DNA of 64,000 bases from contig CM068551.1 in NCBI GenBank assembly GCA_035048495.1, positions 11,595,248 to 11,659,247 on the forward strand, in the 5' to 3' direction. This document shows positions 12,306 to 21,655 of the stretch, one piece after another; positions within the stretch are counted from its first letter, which is position 1; the number at the start of each line of letters is the position of its first letter. The DNA is from Euptelea pleiosperma. Lineage: Eukaryota > Streptophyta > Magnoliopsida > Ranunculales > Eupteleaceae. Position numbers and translations under genes: made by a program. The notes under the pieces are model-generated. The model was not told where the DNA came from. It worked only from the letters and a program-made list of their open reading frames with translations, and made no database searches.

Positions 12306-12465
12306 TCTATATAACAAAACACAACGGTTGTCTCCCCCTCTTATCGGCTTCACAAAGGATGGCCAAGATCTTATCACCCCAAATGGATGGTGGATCTAAG
12401 CCACTCACACCCGATTTTGACAAACGCTTTGTCGGAGAGTGCCGTGGGCACGGGCCACCTACTAG
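12306..12465 (+). mobile_element. Mini-Helitron, array unit 1
   Basis: 160 bp from TCTATATAACAAAACACAAC to CTACTAG. Near the 3' end is a hairpin GTGCC-GTG-GGCAC (12439-12451), 14 nt before the terminal CTAG. It starts after an A (12305) and is followed by a T. 5' TC, a 3' hairpin and a CTRR end inserted between A and T are Helitron hallmarks. Confidence 0.75.
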
Positions 12466-12730
12466 TCTATATAACAAAACACAGCGGTTGTCTCCCCCTC
12501 TTATAGGCTTCATATATCCAAGGCCCATATCAACCCTTACATAAAATAAAATTTAGACGGTTGGATTAATTTAACAGGGAAATTATCTCTCCACTTATAC
12601 CCCTCTTATCGGCTTCACAAAGGATGGCCGATATCTTATCCCCCAAATGGACTATGAATCTCAACCACTCACACCCGATTTTGGGAAATGCTTTGTAGGG
12701 GAGTGCCGAGGGCACGGGCCACCCACTATA
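12466..12730 (+). mobile_element. Mini-Helitron, array unit 2
   Basis: Begins at the base after unit 1 with TCTATATAACAAAACACAGC and ends in a hairpin (GTGCCGAGGGCAC) and CCCACTATA, a mutated form of the CTAG end. It has about 100 bp more interior than unit 1. Confidence 0.7.
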
Positions 12731-12732
12731 CA

Positions 12733-12883
12733 TCTATATAACAAAATAGAGAGGTCACTTAGCCCCCCTCTTATTGGCTTTGCAAAGGATGGCCGAGATC
12801 TTATCACCCCAAATGGATGGTGGATCTAAGCCACTCACACCCCATTTTGGCAAACGCTTTGTTGGAGAGTGCCCACCTACTAG
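12733..12883 (+). mobile_element. Mini-Helitron, array unit 3
   Basis: Starts TCTATATAACAAAATAGAG and ends CACCTACTAG followed by T (12884). The terminal hairpin has lost 12 bp relative to the copy at 13678-13730. Confidence 0.7.
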
Positions 12884-14513
12884 TGTATTAAAAATGCAAG
12901 AAAACCAAAAGCCAATTTAAAAATTGTTATGCTTTTAATAGCCCAAATTCCATGACCTGTAACCCAACCGGCTTAATGCGTGTGTGTCTTTTTAGGTTTC
13001 ATAGTTGTACTCATAGGCCACAAAATTGAGATGTCCAAGGACTCCACCCTTGAGTCCACATTCTCTCATGTAAGAGCTTTGAACAAGTTTTGGACCTAGC
13101 AATGTGAGATTAAATAATTTGCAAAAATTGTAGAGTTTGAAAAAAGGGTATATTCATTGGTATTTTCCTCTAAAAATTTTAATTCAAAATTTCATAAAAT
13201 TTGGCTCCAAAAGGTGAGGGAGAAAACACATTTAGAAACTCTTTAAAGGTCTTAGGTTCAAAACCATTTAGCTTCAAAGTGACTTTGTTTTCAACTTGTT
13301 TTTAAGGTCATTGAGGTCTTGGATTCAAAACCCACTAGCCTCAAAACCAAACCATTAAATTTATTGAAAATATAAACTTTATAAATCACACCCTTACTTC
13401 CCTATTAAGTTACAAACATGACTTTGTACGTTAAAGCAAACTAGGGGGACTCCACGTATGATGCATTGTGCACCTTACACATGGCAGCACCATACACGTG
13501 GCACACTCTTACAGATCACTGGCCATAAGAATGTTTTGCCCATCTTTAGGTGGACCTGCATGCAAAACTCATCCTGATTAGTGATTTCGAAGAATTCAAT
13601 TGGAAATCGTTTTCATAGGTTCACTTTTAGGGCCTGTTTGATAACACACCGTGGAGTTAAAATAAAATATTTGTGAGATTTTGGCAAACGTTTTGTTGGA
13701 GAGTGCCATGAGCACGAGCCACCTACTAGTGTATTAAAAATGCAAGAAAACCAAAAGCCAATTTAAAAATTGTTCTGCTTTTAATAGCCCAAATCCCATA
13801 ACCCGTGACCCAACTGGCTTAATGCGTGTGTGTGTCTTTTTAGGTTTTCATAGTTGTGCTCATAGGCCACAAAATTGAGATGTCCAAAGACTCCACCCTT
13901 GAGTCCACATTCTCTCATGTATGAGCTTTGAACAAGTTTTCGACCTAGCAATGTGAGATTAAAGAATTTGCAAAAATTGTAGAGTTTGAAAAAATATTCA
14001 TTGGTTTTTTCCTCTAAAAATTTTAATTCAAAATTTCATAAAATTTGACTCCAAAAAGTGAGGGAGAGAACACATTTAGAAAACATTTAGAAACTCTTTA
14101 GAGGTCTTAGGTTCAAAACCATTTAGCCTCAAAGTGACTTTGTTTTCAACTTGTTTTTAAGGTCATTGAGGTCTTGGATTCAAAACCCACTAGCCTCAAA
14201 ACCAAACCATTAAATTTATTTAAAATATAAACTTTATAAATCACACCCTTACTTCCCTATTAAGTAACAAACATGGCTTTGTACGTTAAAGCAAACTAGG
14301 GGGACTCCACGTATGATGCATTGTGCACCTTACACATGGCAGCACCATACACGTGGCACACTCTTACAGATCACTGACCATTGGGATGTTTTGCCCATCT
14401 TTGGGTGGACCTGTATGCAAAAACTCATCCTGATTAGTGATTTCTAAGCATTCAATTGGAAATCGTTTTCATAGGTTGATAAGACACCGCGGCGGGAAAA
14501 TAAAATATTTGTG
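12844..14513. repeat. 834-bp tandem duplication including a Helitron end
   Basis: Unit 1 (12844-13677) and unit 2 (13678-14513) both run from ATTTTGGCAAACG to AATAAAATATTTGTG with few differences. Each contains the last part of Helitron unit 3, a shared non-coding stretch and a left half of the foldback MITE (13490-13625 and 14345-14475, marked by ACACGTGGCACACTCTTACA). Confidence 0.9.
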
Positions 14514-15177
14514 CATGCTAATATTCACCCGGGCGCGTTTGGCAGCCACTTGCCCTCAGCGAATATTTAGCCGGGCCCACAAATTTACCCGCCGCGGCGG
14601 AAAAACATTTGATCACCTCCCCCCTGTGTAAATATTTTCATGCTAATTAAGCCTTGGTGGAAAAATTTTATTTTCTCGCACGAAACTCACTACTTTTAAT
14701 AAAAATAAGTTTTTTAATATATAAAAAAGATAAAAATGAGATTTTTTTATCCTTTGACATAATATGTGGTTCGCACACTCGCCTAATCCATTTTTGACTT
14801 ACTTTGATATGTGGGACCCACTCAAATTGAAAGAAAATGAAGTAAGCTGAAGTAAGATAGCTTATACAGGTACCAAAAGTTGTTAAATATTGATATGAAC
14901 AAATATTTAGCCAAGATAATATTCGCCTGGCTAAATATATGTCATCAGAATTCTTTTTCTCATGTACCAAATTGGCCCATAATTAATCTAGATTTTGAGC
15001 ATTATTTGGCCAATGACAAAGAGACACCACTATGCATCATGATAACGTTCATGGCCCTTGGACCATGTGATCATTATTCTTTTAATAATGGGGTGGTCAT
15101 TATTCTTTTAACAATGGGGTATGAATGTACATTTACTTAATTTTTCTTTTTACTTTTTTTTAATTTTGCAAACATTC
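14514..15177. other. Gap without recognisable gene
   Basis: A GC-rich patch (14520-14600, CCGCCGCGGCGG-like) is followed by AT-rich sequence in which AAATATTTAGCC recurs in both orientations (near 14563, 14902 and 14928). A 17-bp repeat GTCATTATTCTTTTAA occurs near 15069 and 15093. No gene is supported. Confidence 0.45.
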
Positions 15178-15497
15178 ACACCGATGATAGACCGAGCCAT
15201 GTGGCACACTCTTAGAGATTACTGACCATATGGATGTTTGGCCCATAACTAGGTGGACCTGCATACCAAAATTCAACCGGATGATTAGTAGATTCCATCC
15301 ATTGTATCAATCTTTTTCTTGGTTTATTTTTAGCTGTGGATTTTTTAGCATTATTTTGGGGTACTCGAAGCCAAAGGTTAGAAATCACTAATCACACTGA
15401 TTTTTGTTATGTATGTCTACCTAGGGATGGTCCAAACATCCATACAGTCGCTGGCCTCTAATAGTTTGCCACATGGCTCACGTCCATCATAAAAAAA
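15178..15497. mobile_element. Foldback MITE, Mutator-like family copy
   Basis: GAGCCATGTGGCACACTCTT at the left mirrors GTTTGCCACATGGCTCACG at the right, with CTGACCATATGGATGTTTGG and its mirror between. It lies about 280 bp upstream of the defensin-like gene's TATA box. Confidence 0.8.
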
Positions 15498-15710
15498 ATT
15501 TGTGGAATTAGGTAACTACTCGACTCCCAGTTTCTTTTGCGTGCCACATATCTTTGACGTCGGGTTTTGTTCTTGTTTCTCTTCGTCTGATAAAAGATGG
15601 AGTACCTGGCGAGCATAGAAGACTGGAGTCGGGTAGTTAACCAACTCCCTAGTGTACAAGATCGGACTCATTTGCAACTCTCCTTTTAAACGAAGTACCC
15701 TTAAAGCGTG

Positions 15711-15762
15711 CCAAGAATCACGATAGAATCCATTAAAGCGTAAAGCGTGCCAAGAATCACGG
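15711..15762 (+). repeat. Direct repeat in the defensin-like gene promoter
   Basis: AAAGCGTGCCAAGAATCACG occurs twice (near 15713 and 15743), with a shorter AAAGCG between. It lies 15-65 bp upstream of the TATA box, so it could be a promoter element or a simple local duplication. Confidence 0.6.
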
Positions 15763-15775
15763 TGAAATCCCTCTC

Positions 15776-15782
15776 TATATAA
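15776..15782 (+). promoter_or_regulatory. TATA box of the defensin-like gene
   Basis: TATATAA inside CTCTCTATATAATGCG, 44 bp before the ATG. This gives a leader of about 15-20 nt. Confidence 0.6.
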
Positions 15783-15825
15783 TGCGATCTTAGAGTACAG
15801 GAGCTAAATGAAGAGGTGACAGAAA

Positions 15826-17136
15826 ATGGCAGCAGGATCTGTGTCTTCTACTTTGAAGAAACTATTGATGGCGATTATAGTCGCCATGCTCCTCATTTCT
15901 TTTGGTAAGAGAAGAAACGCCCCACTTGTATTTTATTTGTACTTTTTCTTTTTCTTATACTTTTTACGGAACCGAACTTATGGTTCAAACTGTTGGATGG
16001 TCCTCAATGTGTGTGGTTTGATCAAGGTTTAAAAGGAGCCGTTATAATGGTATAACGGACTGGGGCGTTACCGTTATATAACAAATTGTAACGCTCAGGG
16101 GCAAAAATGGGAAATAACAGAAAAACAACGGAAAAAATGGCGCTAGAATTCAAATTTTGAAATTTCAAATTATTGAATTTCAAATTTTCAAAAAACGAAA
16201 AATAACGGCCTTTTTTCACAAATTTTCCAGAAAATAACGGCTGTTATTTTTCGGGTGTTTTAACGGTACATAACATAATGTTGGAAGTCCGAATCCGTTA
16301 TAACAGCCATTTTTAAAACCATGGTTTGAATCTTGAGGACCATCTAATCGCTTCGAGGTAGGTAAAAAGGTTCTTTTTCAAGGTGGGCAAAAGGGTACTT
16401 TGAAAAAAAAAATCGTACTACACTTTTAAAGTAGAGGGTGGGCTCACCTTCACCCCCGAAACTACACTATTGACCAAAAGTGATCTGAACCTTGGGACGA
16501 GGATGGTACAATATCAATTCTAACACGTCTCTTTTGTAGAATTAACTTTTTGGACAAATCCTTCTTATTGATGGGTCGGGCTTAGGGTACCCCCTTTTTC
16601 TGACCCCTCTCGATTGTTCGTGTGCTTGGCCGTGGATTTCAAGAATCTAACCGTATTAGTTAGCGCCGAGCTGATATCTCTTTTTCACTTTTTGCGGCTT
16701 TGATAACCACTGTTGGATTCGTAGCCGAAAGTGTCCGAAAAAGTAGAGAAAAAAGTAGATCAAGGCACTTATATTGTTGCCCTTAGAAAGATTTGCTATA
16801 AATGATTCTTACCTATGAATGTCCATAAAAGTTTTCTACATTTTGACTTACGAATCCCATCTTAGAAATCTTTTCTGTGGCGACCATACTGGATCTAAGG
16901 CTTTGTATGGTTGCCGCAGAAAGAGTGAGAACTGTTTTGGGAATCTTTGGAAAAAATTGTGAATTTGCATTGTTCTTTGCTAAGGTAGGAATATTGTGAT
17001 TACAGGAGAAGCTGGTTATGTTTGCCAAGGAAAATGCGAAGACTATCCCGACTGCAACAATTTTTGCCTCGGAATAGGTTTTCAGGGAGGGAGCTGTATT
17101 CCACCACTTTACCAGTATTGTTGCTGCCAACAGTAG
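15826..17136 (+). CDS. Defensin-like cysteine-rich secreted peptide (2 exons)
   Basis: Join 15826..15904 and 17006..17136 gives 69 residues and a stop in frame. Exon 1 encodes a basic then hydrophobic signal peptide (KKLLMAIIVAMLLISFG) and ends at donor G/GTAAGA. Exon 2 follows acceptor GTGATTACAG and encodes a mature peptide with eight cysteines in the order C-x3-C-x5-C-x3-C-x9-C-x8-C-C-C (for example CEDYPDCNNFC, ending YCCCQQ). Signal peptide in exon 1 and cysteine domain in exon 2 is the usual plan of plant defensin-like (LCR/DEFL) genes. These are secreted and act in defence or reproduction; which applies here cannot be told. A TATA box at 15776 supports the start. The intron (1,101 bp) carries a hAT MITE. 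Confidence 0.85.
16023..16323. mobile_element. hAT MITE of the AACGG family in the defensin-like intron
   Basis: Ends CAAGGTTTAAAA and TTTTTAAAACCATG are inverted. The body is rich in CCGTTATAAC and AACGG. Flanks GGTTTGAT and GGTTTGAA fit a diverged 8-bp target duplication. Confidence 0.75.
16560..16690. mobile_element. Fragment of the TCTGACCCCTCTC foldback family
   Basis: CCCCCTTTTTCTGACCCCTC and the following block match the left arm of the elements at 18664-18871 and 21430-21643. The right arm is missing. Confidence 0.6.
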
Positions 17137-17367
17137 TCCTTACGAGACATGTCAACCGTTCGAGTCTACAGATAAAAATGGTGCCATGCTCTTACACGGT
17201 AGAATGAAATGAATACTAAAACGGGTGTACTTAATGTTTAATATGATAGACTTCGTACCTTCTTGATTTGTATTTTTATTGAAACTATAGTCTTATATAG
17301 TTTGCGAGTCTAAAGGTTTTTGAGCTTATATATGTGGAGGTTGAGCTTAAAGGGTGGAGCCCTTGGG
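17137..17367 (+). other. 3' flank of the defensin-like gene
   Basis: Probable 3'UTR with AATGAAATGAATACTAAAA-like sequence around 17204. No other feature. Confidence 0.4.
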
Positions 17368-17799
17368 TCTATATATATAACAAAACACAGCGGTTGTATC
17401 CTCCTCTTATAGGCTTCATATATCCAAGGGCCCATATAAACCCTTACATAAAATAAAATTTAGACGGTTGGATTAATTTAACAGGGAAATTGTCTCCCTT
17501 ATACCCCTCTTAACGGCTTCACAAAGGATGGCCGAGAGCTTATCCCCCAAATGGACTATGGATCTCAACCACTCACACCCGATTTTGGGAAATACTTTGT
17601 AGGGGAGTGCAGAGGGCACAGGCCGCCCACTATACATCTATATGACAAAACAGAGAAGTCACTTATCCCCCCTCTTATCGGCTTCACAAAGGATGGCCAA
17701 GATGTTATCACCCCAAATGGATGGTGGATCTAAGTCACTTACACCCGATTTTGGCAAACGCTTTGTCAGAGAGTGTCGCGGGCACGGGCCACCCACTAG
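17368..17799 (+). mobile_element. Composite mini-Helitron dimer, second locus
   Basis: Repeats units 2 and 3 of the array at 12466-12883 in the same order: first half from TCTATATATATAACAAAAC to CCCACTATA (17368-17632), second from TCTATATGACAAAAC (17637) to CCCACTAG (17799). The 3' hairpin is GTGTC-GCG-GGCAC. The flanking bases are G and A, not the expected A and T, so the exact 5' end may be off. Confidence 0.75.
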
Positions 17800-18110
17800 A
17801 ATAGAACATAACATAAACTCTTCTCTCATAATATAATAGAATCAGTGTGTTCAACATAAACTAATCCTCTTTTTTCCGGTGTACAACACTAGTGTGAGTT
17901 CGACAGACCTTTCACTGTTTGCTAATAATCGAAGATAGAGAGATTGTTGAATCCTGGGAAGTGATCAACACACAAGTTCTAGTTCTAAGGTTGAAGAAAG
18001 GCCCAATTTTGTCATTTAAAAAAAATTATTTTTAGTCAATTTGAGTCAACACCAGACATTCCGGGTCATATGGGTCAATCATTTCTTCAAAGAGTATGGG
18101 GGTATGTCAT
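17800..18110. other. Gap without recognisable gene
   Basis: Nothing recognised between the Helitron dimer and the 60-bp tandem repeat. Confidence 0.4.
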
Positions 18111-18230
18111 ATTTCAAAGATAACACGGGGGCATGTCAAAAAATTCCCTAAACTTTATTAAAACTAAGAAATTTCAAAGATAACACGGGGGGTATGTCAA
18201 AAATTCCCTAAACTTTATTAAACCAAGAAA
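18111..18230. repeat. 60-bp tandem duplication downstream of the LEA-like gene
   Basis: ATTTCAAAGATAACACGGGG begins at 18111 and again at 18171. Each copy ends in a CCCTAAACTTTATTAAA stretch. It lies about 30 bp beyond the LEA-like stop codon, so it may be part of the 3'UTR. Confidence 0.85.
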
Positions 18231-18260
18231 TAATAATTACTTCTCCTGCAACGGAGTGAC

Positions 18261-19729
18261 TTAGTTTTTGGTGTTCATGGAGCGCTTCACAGTCTCTGCA
18301 CTTCCTTTAATGGAGTCTGCCGTGTCTTCGCCTTTGCCAACAACTTGATCCTTAATCTTCTGAGCGGTATCTTTGGCCGTTCCCCATGCATCTTGGACTG
18401 TTTGCTTCGCTTTCTCGCCCATCTCTTGTGCTGTTTCGGGCACCTTCCCAGCCACCTCTTTCGTTTTATCCATCACCTGGACACCCATCAAGGATAAACA
18501 GTTTCGTCAAGTTCTCTGAATTATGGCTGCAAACCATTATCTCGAGGTTCTTAAATAAAAAAGAATCGAAACCAGAACCTAACTAATAATAACCTTCCGG
18601 TTCTAGGTAGTTTGATAATGGAACCAAACTGATAGGAACTGACATTGATACGTTAAATATATAAGGCTCAGGCCCGAGGACCCCATTTTTCTGACCCCTC
18701 TCGGTGTCCGCACGCTCGGCGTTGATTTAGCGAATGCAATGGTGGTTGTCAGCGCCCCAAAAGTGATGCCAGCTCGGCGCTGATAACCACCATTGCATTC
18801 TTGAAATCCACGGCCGAGCACACGAACATCAAGAGGGATCAGAAAAATAGGGGGTCCCCTGAGCCCGACCCAATATATAAATAGTGTTAAAATTGTCATA
18901 TTATCAAGATTATAACCAATATACCCAGAGCCCGATCCATCATTTTGAGAATTGGAACTGATAAGAACTAACAATGCACGGGAACCGACCAGTTGACCCT
19001 GATGGGTTTGGTGGGTTCTAGGTCCATCTTTCTGACAATATTGGCAATTGGGTCGGGTAAAGGCATACCACTACTCAGAACCCGACCCTAATGGCACCCT
19101 TAGTCACTTCTACTGTTCAATATGAAAATGGGTGGACCAATGGGCTTTTGAGGCCCAGCAAGAGTTAGGCTTGATGGGATCCATGAACTTCTTTTTACTT
19201 AGATTGATCTAAATGATCAAATCAAAAACCTTCTTTTGATGATAAAAAAAAAAAAAAGATATGGGGATGATTAGTACGCAACAACATGCAAAAGACAAGA
19301 AAAACTGCCTCGAAAACAACATCTAGGATGATGATGATGATGATGATGATCAGATCGTGACATAGTGGATGTTACCTGCTCTACAGTAGAGGAGGCCTTG
19401 TCTTTAACATCTTCAGCGGTCTTCTTCGCTTCTTTGGTCCCTTGTTTCACTGACTCTGTCGCCTTGTCACATGCAGCCGAAGCGTTTTCTTGAGCAGCAT
19501 TTGCCTGTGATAGATTACAAGAGGCAATAGTTACCATAGCCCGTAAAACACCGAATCACTCTATGAAAACCCAATTGAATCAGAACCGTTAAAAATAACT
19601 ACTTACATGCAAATGTCTTGGTGCAGCGGAGAGAAACACCTTGGTGGGCCCCCATGAGCTGCTTCTCACTATTGTTGCTCCAAGTTGGCAGAATTTGGGA
19701 ATGGAGGTTGTTAGGCTCAAGTTTGCCAT
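18261..19729 (-). CDS. LEA-like protein with organelle-type targeting sequence (3 exons)
   Basis: Exons complement(19607..19729), (19376..19504) and (18261..18476) give 41+43+71=155 residues, all junctions phase 0. Splice sites: CAT/GTAAGT, CTATCACAG/GCAAAT, GAGCAG/GTAACA and TGTCCAG/GTGATGG. Exon 1 encodes an acid-free, Ser/Arg-rich N-terminus (MANLSLTTSIPKFCQLGATI, then IVRSSSWGPTK) typical of mitochondrial or plastid targeting. Exons 2-3 encode Lys/Ala/Glu/Thr-rich 11-mer-like repeats (TKEAKKTAEDVKDKA, AQEMGEKAKQTVQDAWGTAK), the LEA_4 type, disordered until drying and then helical. The expected role is protection of organelle membranes or proteins during desiccation or seed maturation. A TATA-like TTTAAATA and an ABRE-like TACGTGGC lie upstream. 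Intron 2 holds a MITE and a (CAT)n run. Confidence 0.82.
18664..18871. mobile_element. Foldback MITE, TCTGACCCCTCTC family, in LEA-like intron 2
   Basis: The left arm AGGCTCAGGCCCGAGGACCC with TTTTTCTGACCCCTCTCG mirrors the right arm (GAGGGATCAGAAAAATAGGG, GGTCCCCTGAGCCC). A perfect 8-bp duplication AATATATA flanks it (18656-18663 and 18872-18879). Confidence 0.85.
19327..19350. repeat. (GAT)n microsatellite
   Basis: Eight ATG/GAT triplets in LEA-like intron 2. The minus-strand His run it would encode is intronic. Confidence 0.85.
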
Positions 19730-19814
19730 TTTTTACGACCTTTTTTGCTTTTTTTTGGAGATTTCTTTTCCAATTCTGAACTTGGAATGCTCTCTACTAC
19801 TTTTTTCTTGCGTG

Positions 19815-19822
19815 TATTTAAA
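19815..19822 (-). promoter_or_regulatory. TATA-like box of the LEA-like gene
   Basis: TTTAAATA on the minus strand, about 86 bp upstream of the start codon. Confidence 0.45.
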
Positions 19823-19846
19823 GAAGGCTGAGGTTGCTTAGAATGT

Positions 19847-19854
19847 GCCACGTA
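19847..19854 (-). promoter_or_regulatory. ABRE/G-box-like motif
   Basis: TACGTGGC on the minus strand, 25 bp beyond the TATA-like box. ACGTGGC is the core of ABA-response elements, which fits a LEA gene. The motif resembles the arm of the local MITE family and may derive from one. Confidence 0.5.
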
Positions 19855-20069
19855 TCAGCCTGAAGCGTGAGAGTATTTCTCGCTTTTAACGGTTGAAAAA
19901 ACTATTTTTATGGTCAAATGGGACTCGGTCTTATCTGATCTGGATCAAATTCTCAACTCGCGACTAAAATCGAAACTCCCAACTCTGAGTAAGTGCCACG
20001 TGGCCTTCTTTTACTATGGAAACAATATACTGAGGATCGCCTTCAATCCGGATCGAGTTATACCGGTCC

Positions 20070-20712
20070 AACTTTGCTCACGAACCACATTTATGAACCA
20101 CGTGGCACATTCTTAGAGATCGCTGACCTTATGGATGTTTGGCCCAATCTAGGTGGATGAGTAAAACTTCTATCACAGCGTTCTCACAAACCACATGGCA
20201 CAATCTTAGTGGACACTGACCGTATGGATGTTTGGCCAGTCCCTCAGCGGTCCTCTAAGCAAAAAAATCAGCCTGATTTCTATTGAAGTTATTTTCATGG
20301 GTTGATTTAACTGTATTATTTGGGTGCAAAGATTCAAAGGTTGTAAATCACTAATTAGGCTGATTTTTGGTTTAGAGGTCCACTGAGGGACTGGCCAAAC
20401 ATCAATACGGTCAGTGTCCACTAAGAGTGAGCCACATGGCTTGTGATTTTTATTGTGATAGAAGCATCTGTCAGAACGCTGTGATAGAAGTTTTACTCTA
20501 GATGGACCTACAGACCAAAAATTAGCCCGATCAGTGATTTCTAAGCGTTGAATTGGAGTCGTTTTCATATTTAGGGAACAAAGATCTAAAGGTTTAAAAT
20601 CGCTAATCAGCCTGATTTTTGGTATTTAGGTCAATGATGGACAAACATCCATACGGTCAGTGGTCTCTAAAACTCTGCCTCGTGGCTCATATTGTGGTCC
20701 GTCAGCAAAGTT
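20070..20712. mobile_element. Foldback MITE interrupted by a second family member
   Basis: Outer element with ends AACTTTGCTCACG and CGTCAGCAAAGTT and the body CTGACCTTATGGATGTTTGG. It is split at 20158-20497 by the inner copy and resumes with GGACCTACAGACCAAAAATT. Confidence 0.8.
20158..20497. mobile_element. Inner Mutator-like MITE with 9-bp target duplication
   Basis: 340 bp with ends TGAGTAAAACTTCTATCACA and TGTGATAGAAGTTTTACT. It is flanked by CTAGGTGGA (20149-20157) and CTAGATGGA (20498-20506), a 9-bp duplication with one mismatch inside the outer element. Confidence 0.88.
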
Positions 20713-20713
20713 C

Positions 20714-21030
20714 CACGTTACCACATTCTTAGAGATCGCTGACCATATGGATGTTTGGCCCAACCTAGCTAGCTAGGTAGACCTACAGACCAAAAATTAG
20801 CTTGATCAACATTTTCTAAGCGTTGGATTGGAGTCATTTTCATTAAGTTGTTGATTTTTAACTGTGGAATTCGAGCATTACTTGGGGTACAAAGATTAAA
20901 TCGCTAATCAGGCTGATTTTTCTATCTTTGGTATGATGGTCCACCTAAGGATTGGCCAAACATCGATCCATACAGTTAGTAGTCTCTAAAGATGTGCCAC
21001 GTGGCTCTTACTGTGGTCGGTCAGCAAAGG
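20714..21030. mobile_element. Foldback MITE, same family, adjacent copy
   Basis: Starts near CCACATTCTTAGAGATCGCT and ends GTGGTCGGTCAGCAAAGG, with both body halves present. It sits directly against the previous element. Confidence 0.75.
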
Positions 21031-21122
21031 TCAACTCAGTTACACCCAAACAATTAGATTACCAAATCAAATCCCAATCCCAACACCAAACTTCTTCATG
21101 CAACGAATTGCCCCTAGCTGAA

Positions 21123-21350
21123 GGTGCTAGCTTTGCTTAGTTGGTAAAGTTTGTGGGTGATGATACCATAGACCCGGGTTCAAAACCCGCCTTCACCGAG
21201 GGGGAGACAGACGTAGGCACAAATTTTGCAGCATGTGCACGAACTACAAATCCCGCTCTGAGTAATGAAGAACTAATGGTTTGGTGTTCAAGCCGCAGAG
21301 GTTGTCAAACCTTTGCTTACTTAAATTCAAGCTTAAGTAGTCTTTTTCAT
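21123..21350 (+). mobile_element. tRNA-derived SINE candidate
   Basis: The 5' part (21123-21197) looks like a decayed tRNA. It has an A-box-like GCTTAGTTGGTAAAG, a T-arm/B-box CGGGTTCAAAACCCG, and GGTG pairing with CACC at the ends. A non-tRNA body follows and ends TAGTCTTTTT. No clear target duplication was found. It could instead be a tRNA pseudogene. Confidence 0.5.
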
Positions 21351-21429
21351 TAGCTTAGTTGCATTTCTTTTACTGGTTAATAATAGGTGATTTCTATTCT
21401 TCTCATTTAGTAGGATAGTTTAATATATA

Positions 21430-21643
21430 AGGCTCAAGCTCCGAGGATCCCCTTTTTCTGACCCCTCTCGGGTGTTCGCGTGCTAGGCCGTAGATTTCAC
21501 TAATCCAACGATGGTTGTCAACACCCCAAAAAGTGAAAAAGTGATGCCAAGTGATAACCACCATTGGATTTTTGGAATCTAACGGCCGAGCATACGAACG
21601 TGAGAGGGGTCAGAAAAAAGGGGGTCCCCTGAGCCCAACCCTT
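21430..21643. mobile_element. Foldback MITE, TCTGACCCCTCTC family
   Basis: Arms TTTTTCTGACCCCTCTCGGG and GAGAGGGGTCAGAAAAAAGG. Flanked by AATATATA (21422-21429) and AATATAAT (21644-21651), the same kind of AT-rich target as the copy at 18664. Confidence 0.82.
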
Positions 21644-21655
21644 AATATAATTATC

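Noticed and set aside
12306..12883. Simple satellite or tandem repeat
   Set aside because: The units differ in length and interior but share Helitron-type ends, a terminal hairpin and A/T flanks, which a satellite would not explain.
19271..19375. His-rich tail of a minus-strand frame
   Set aside because: It is a (CAT)n microsatellite in intron 2 of the LEA-like gene, beyond a clear GT donor.
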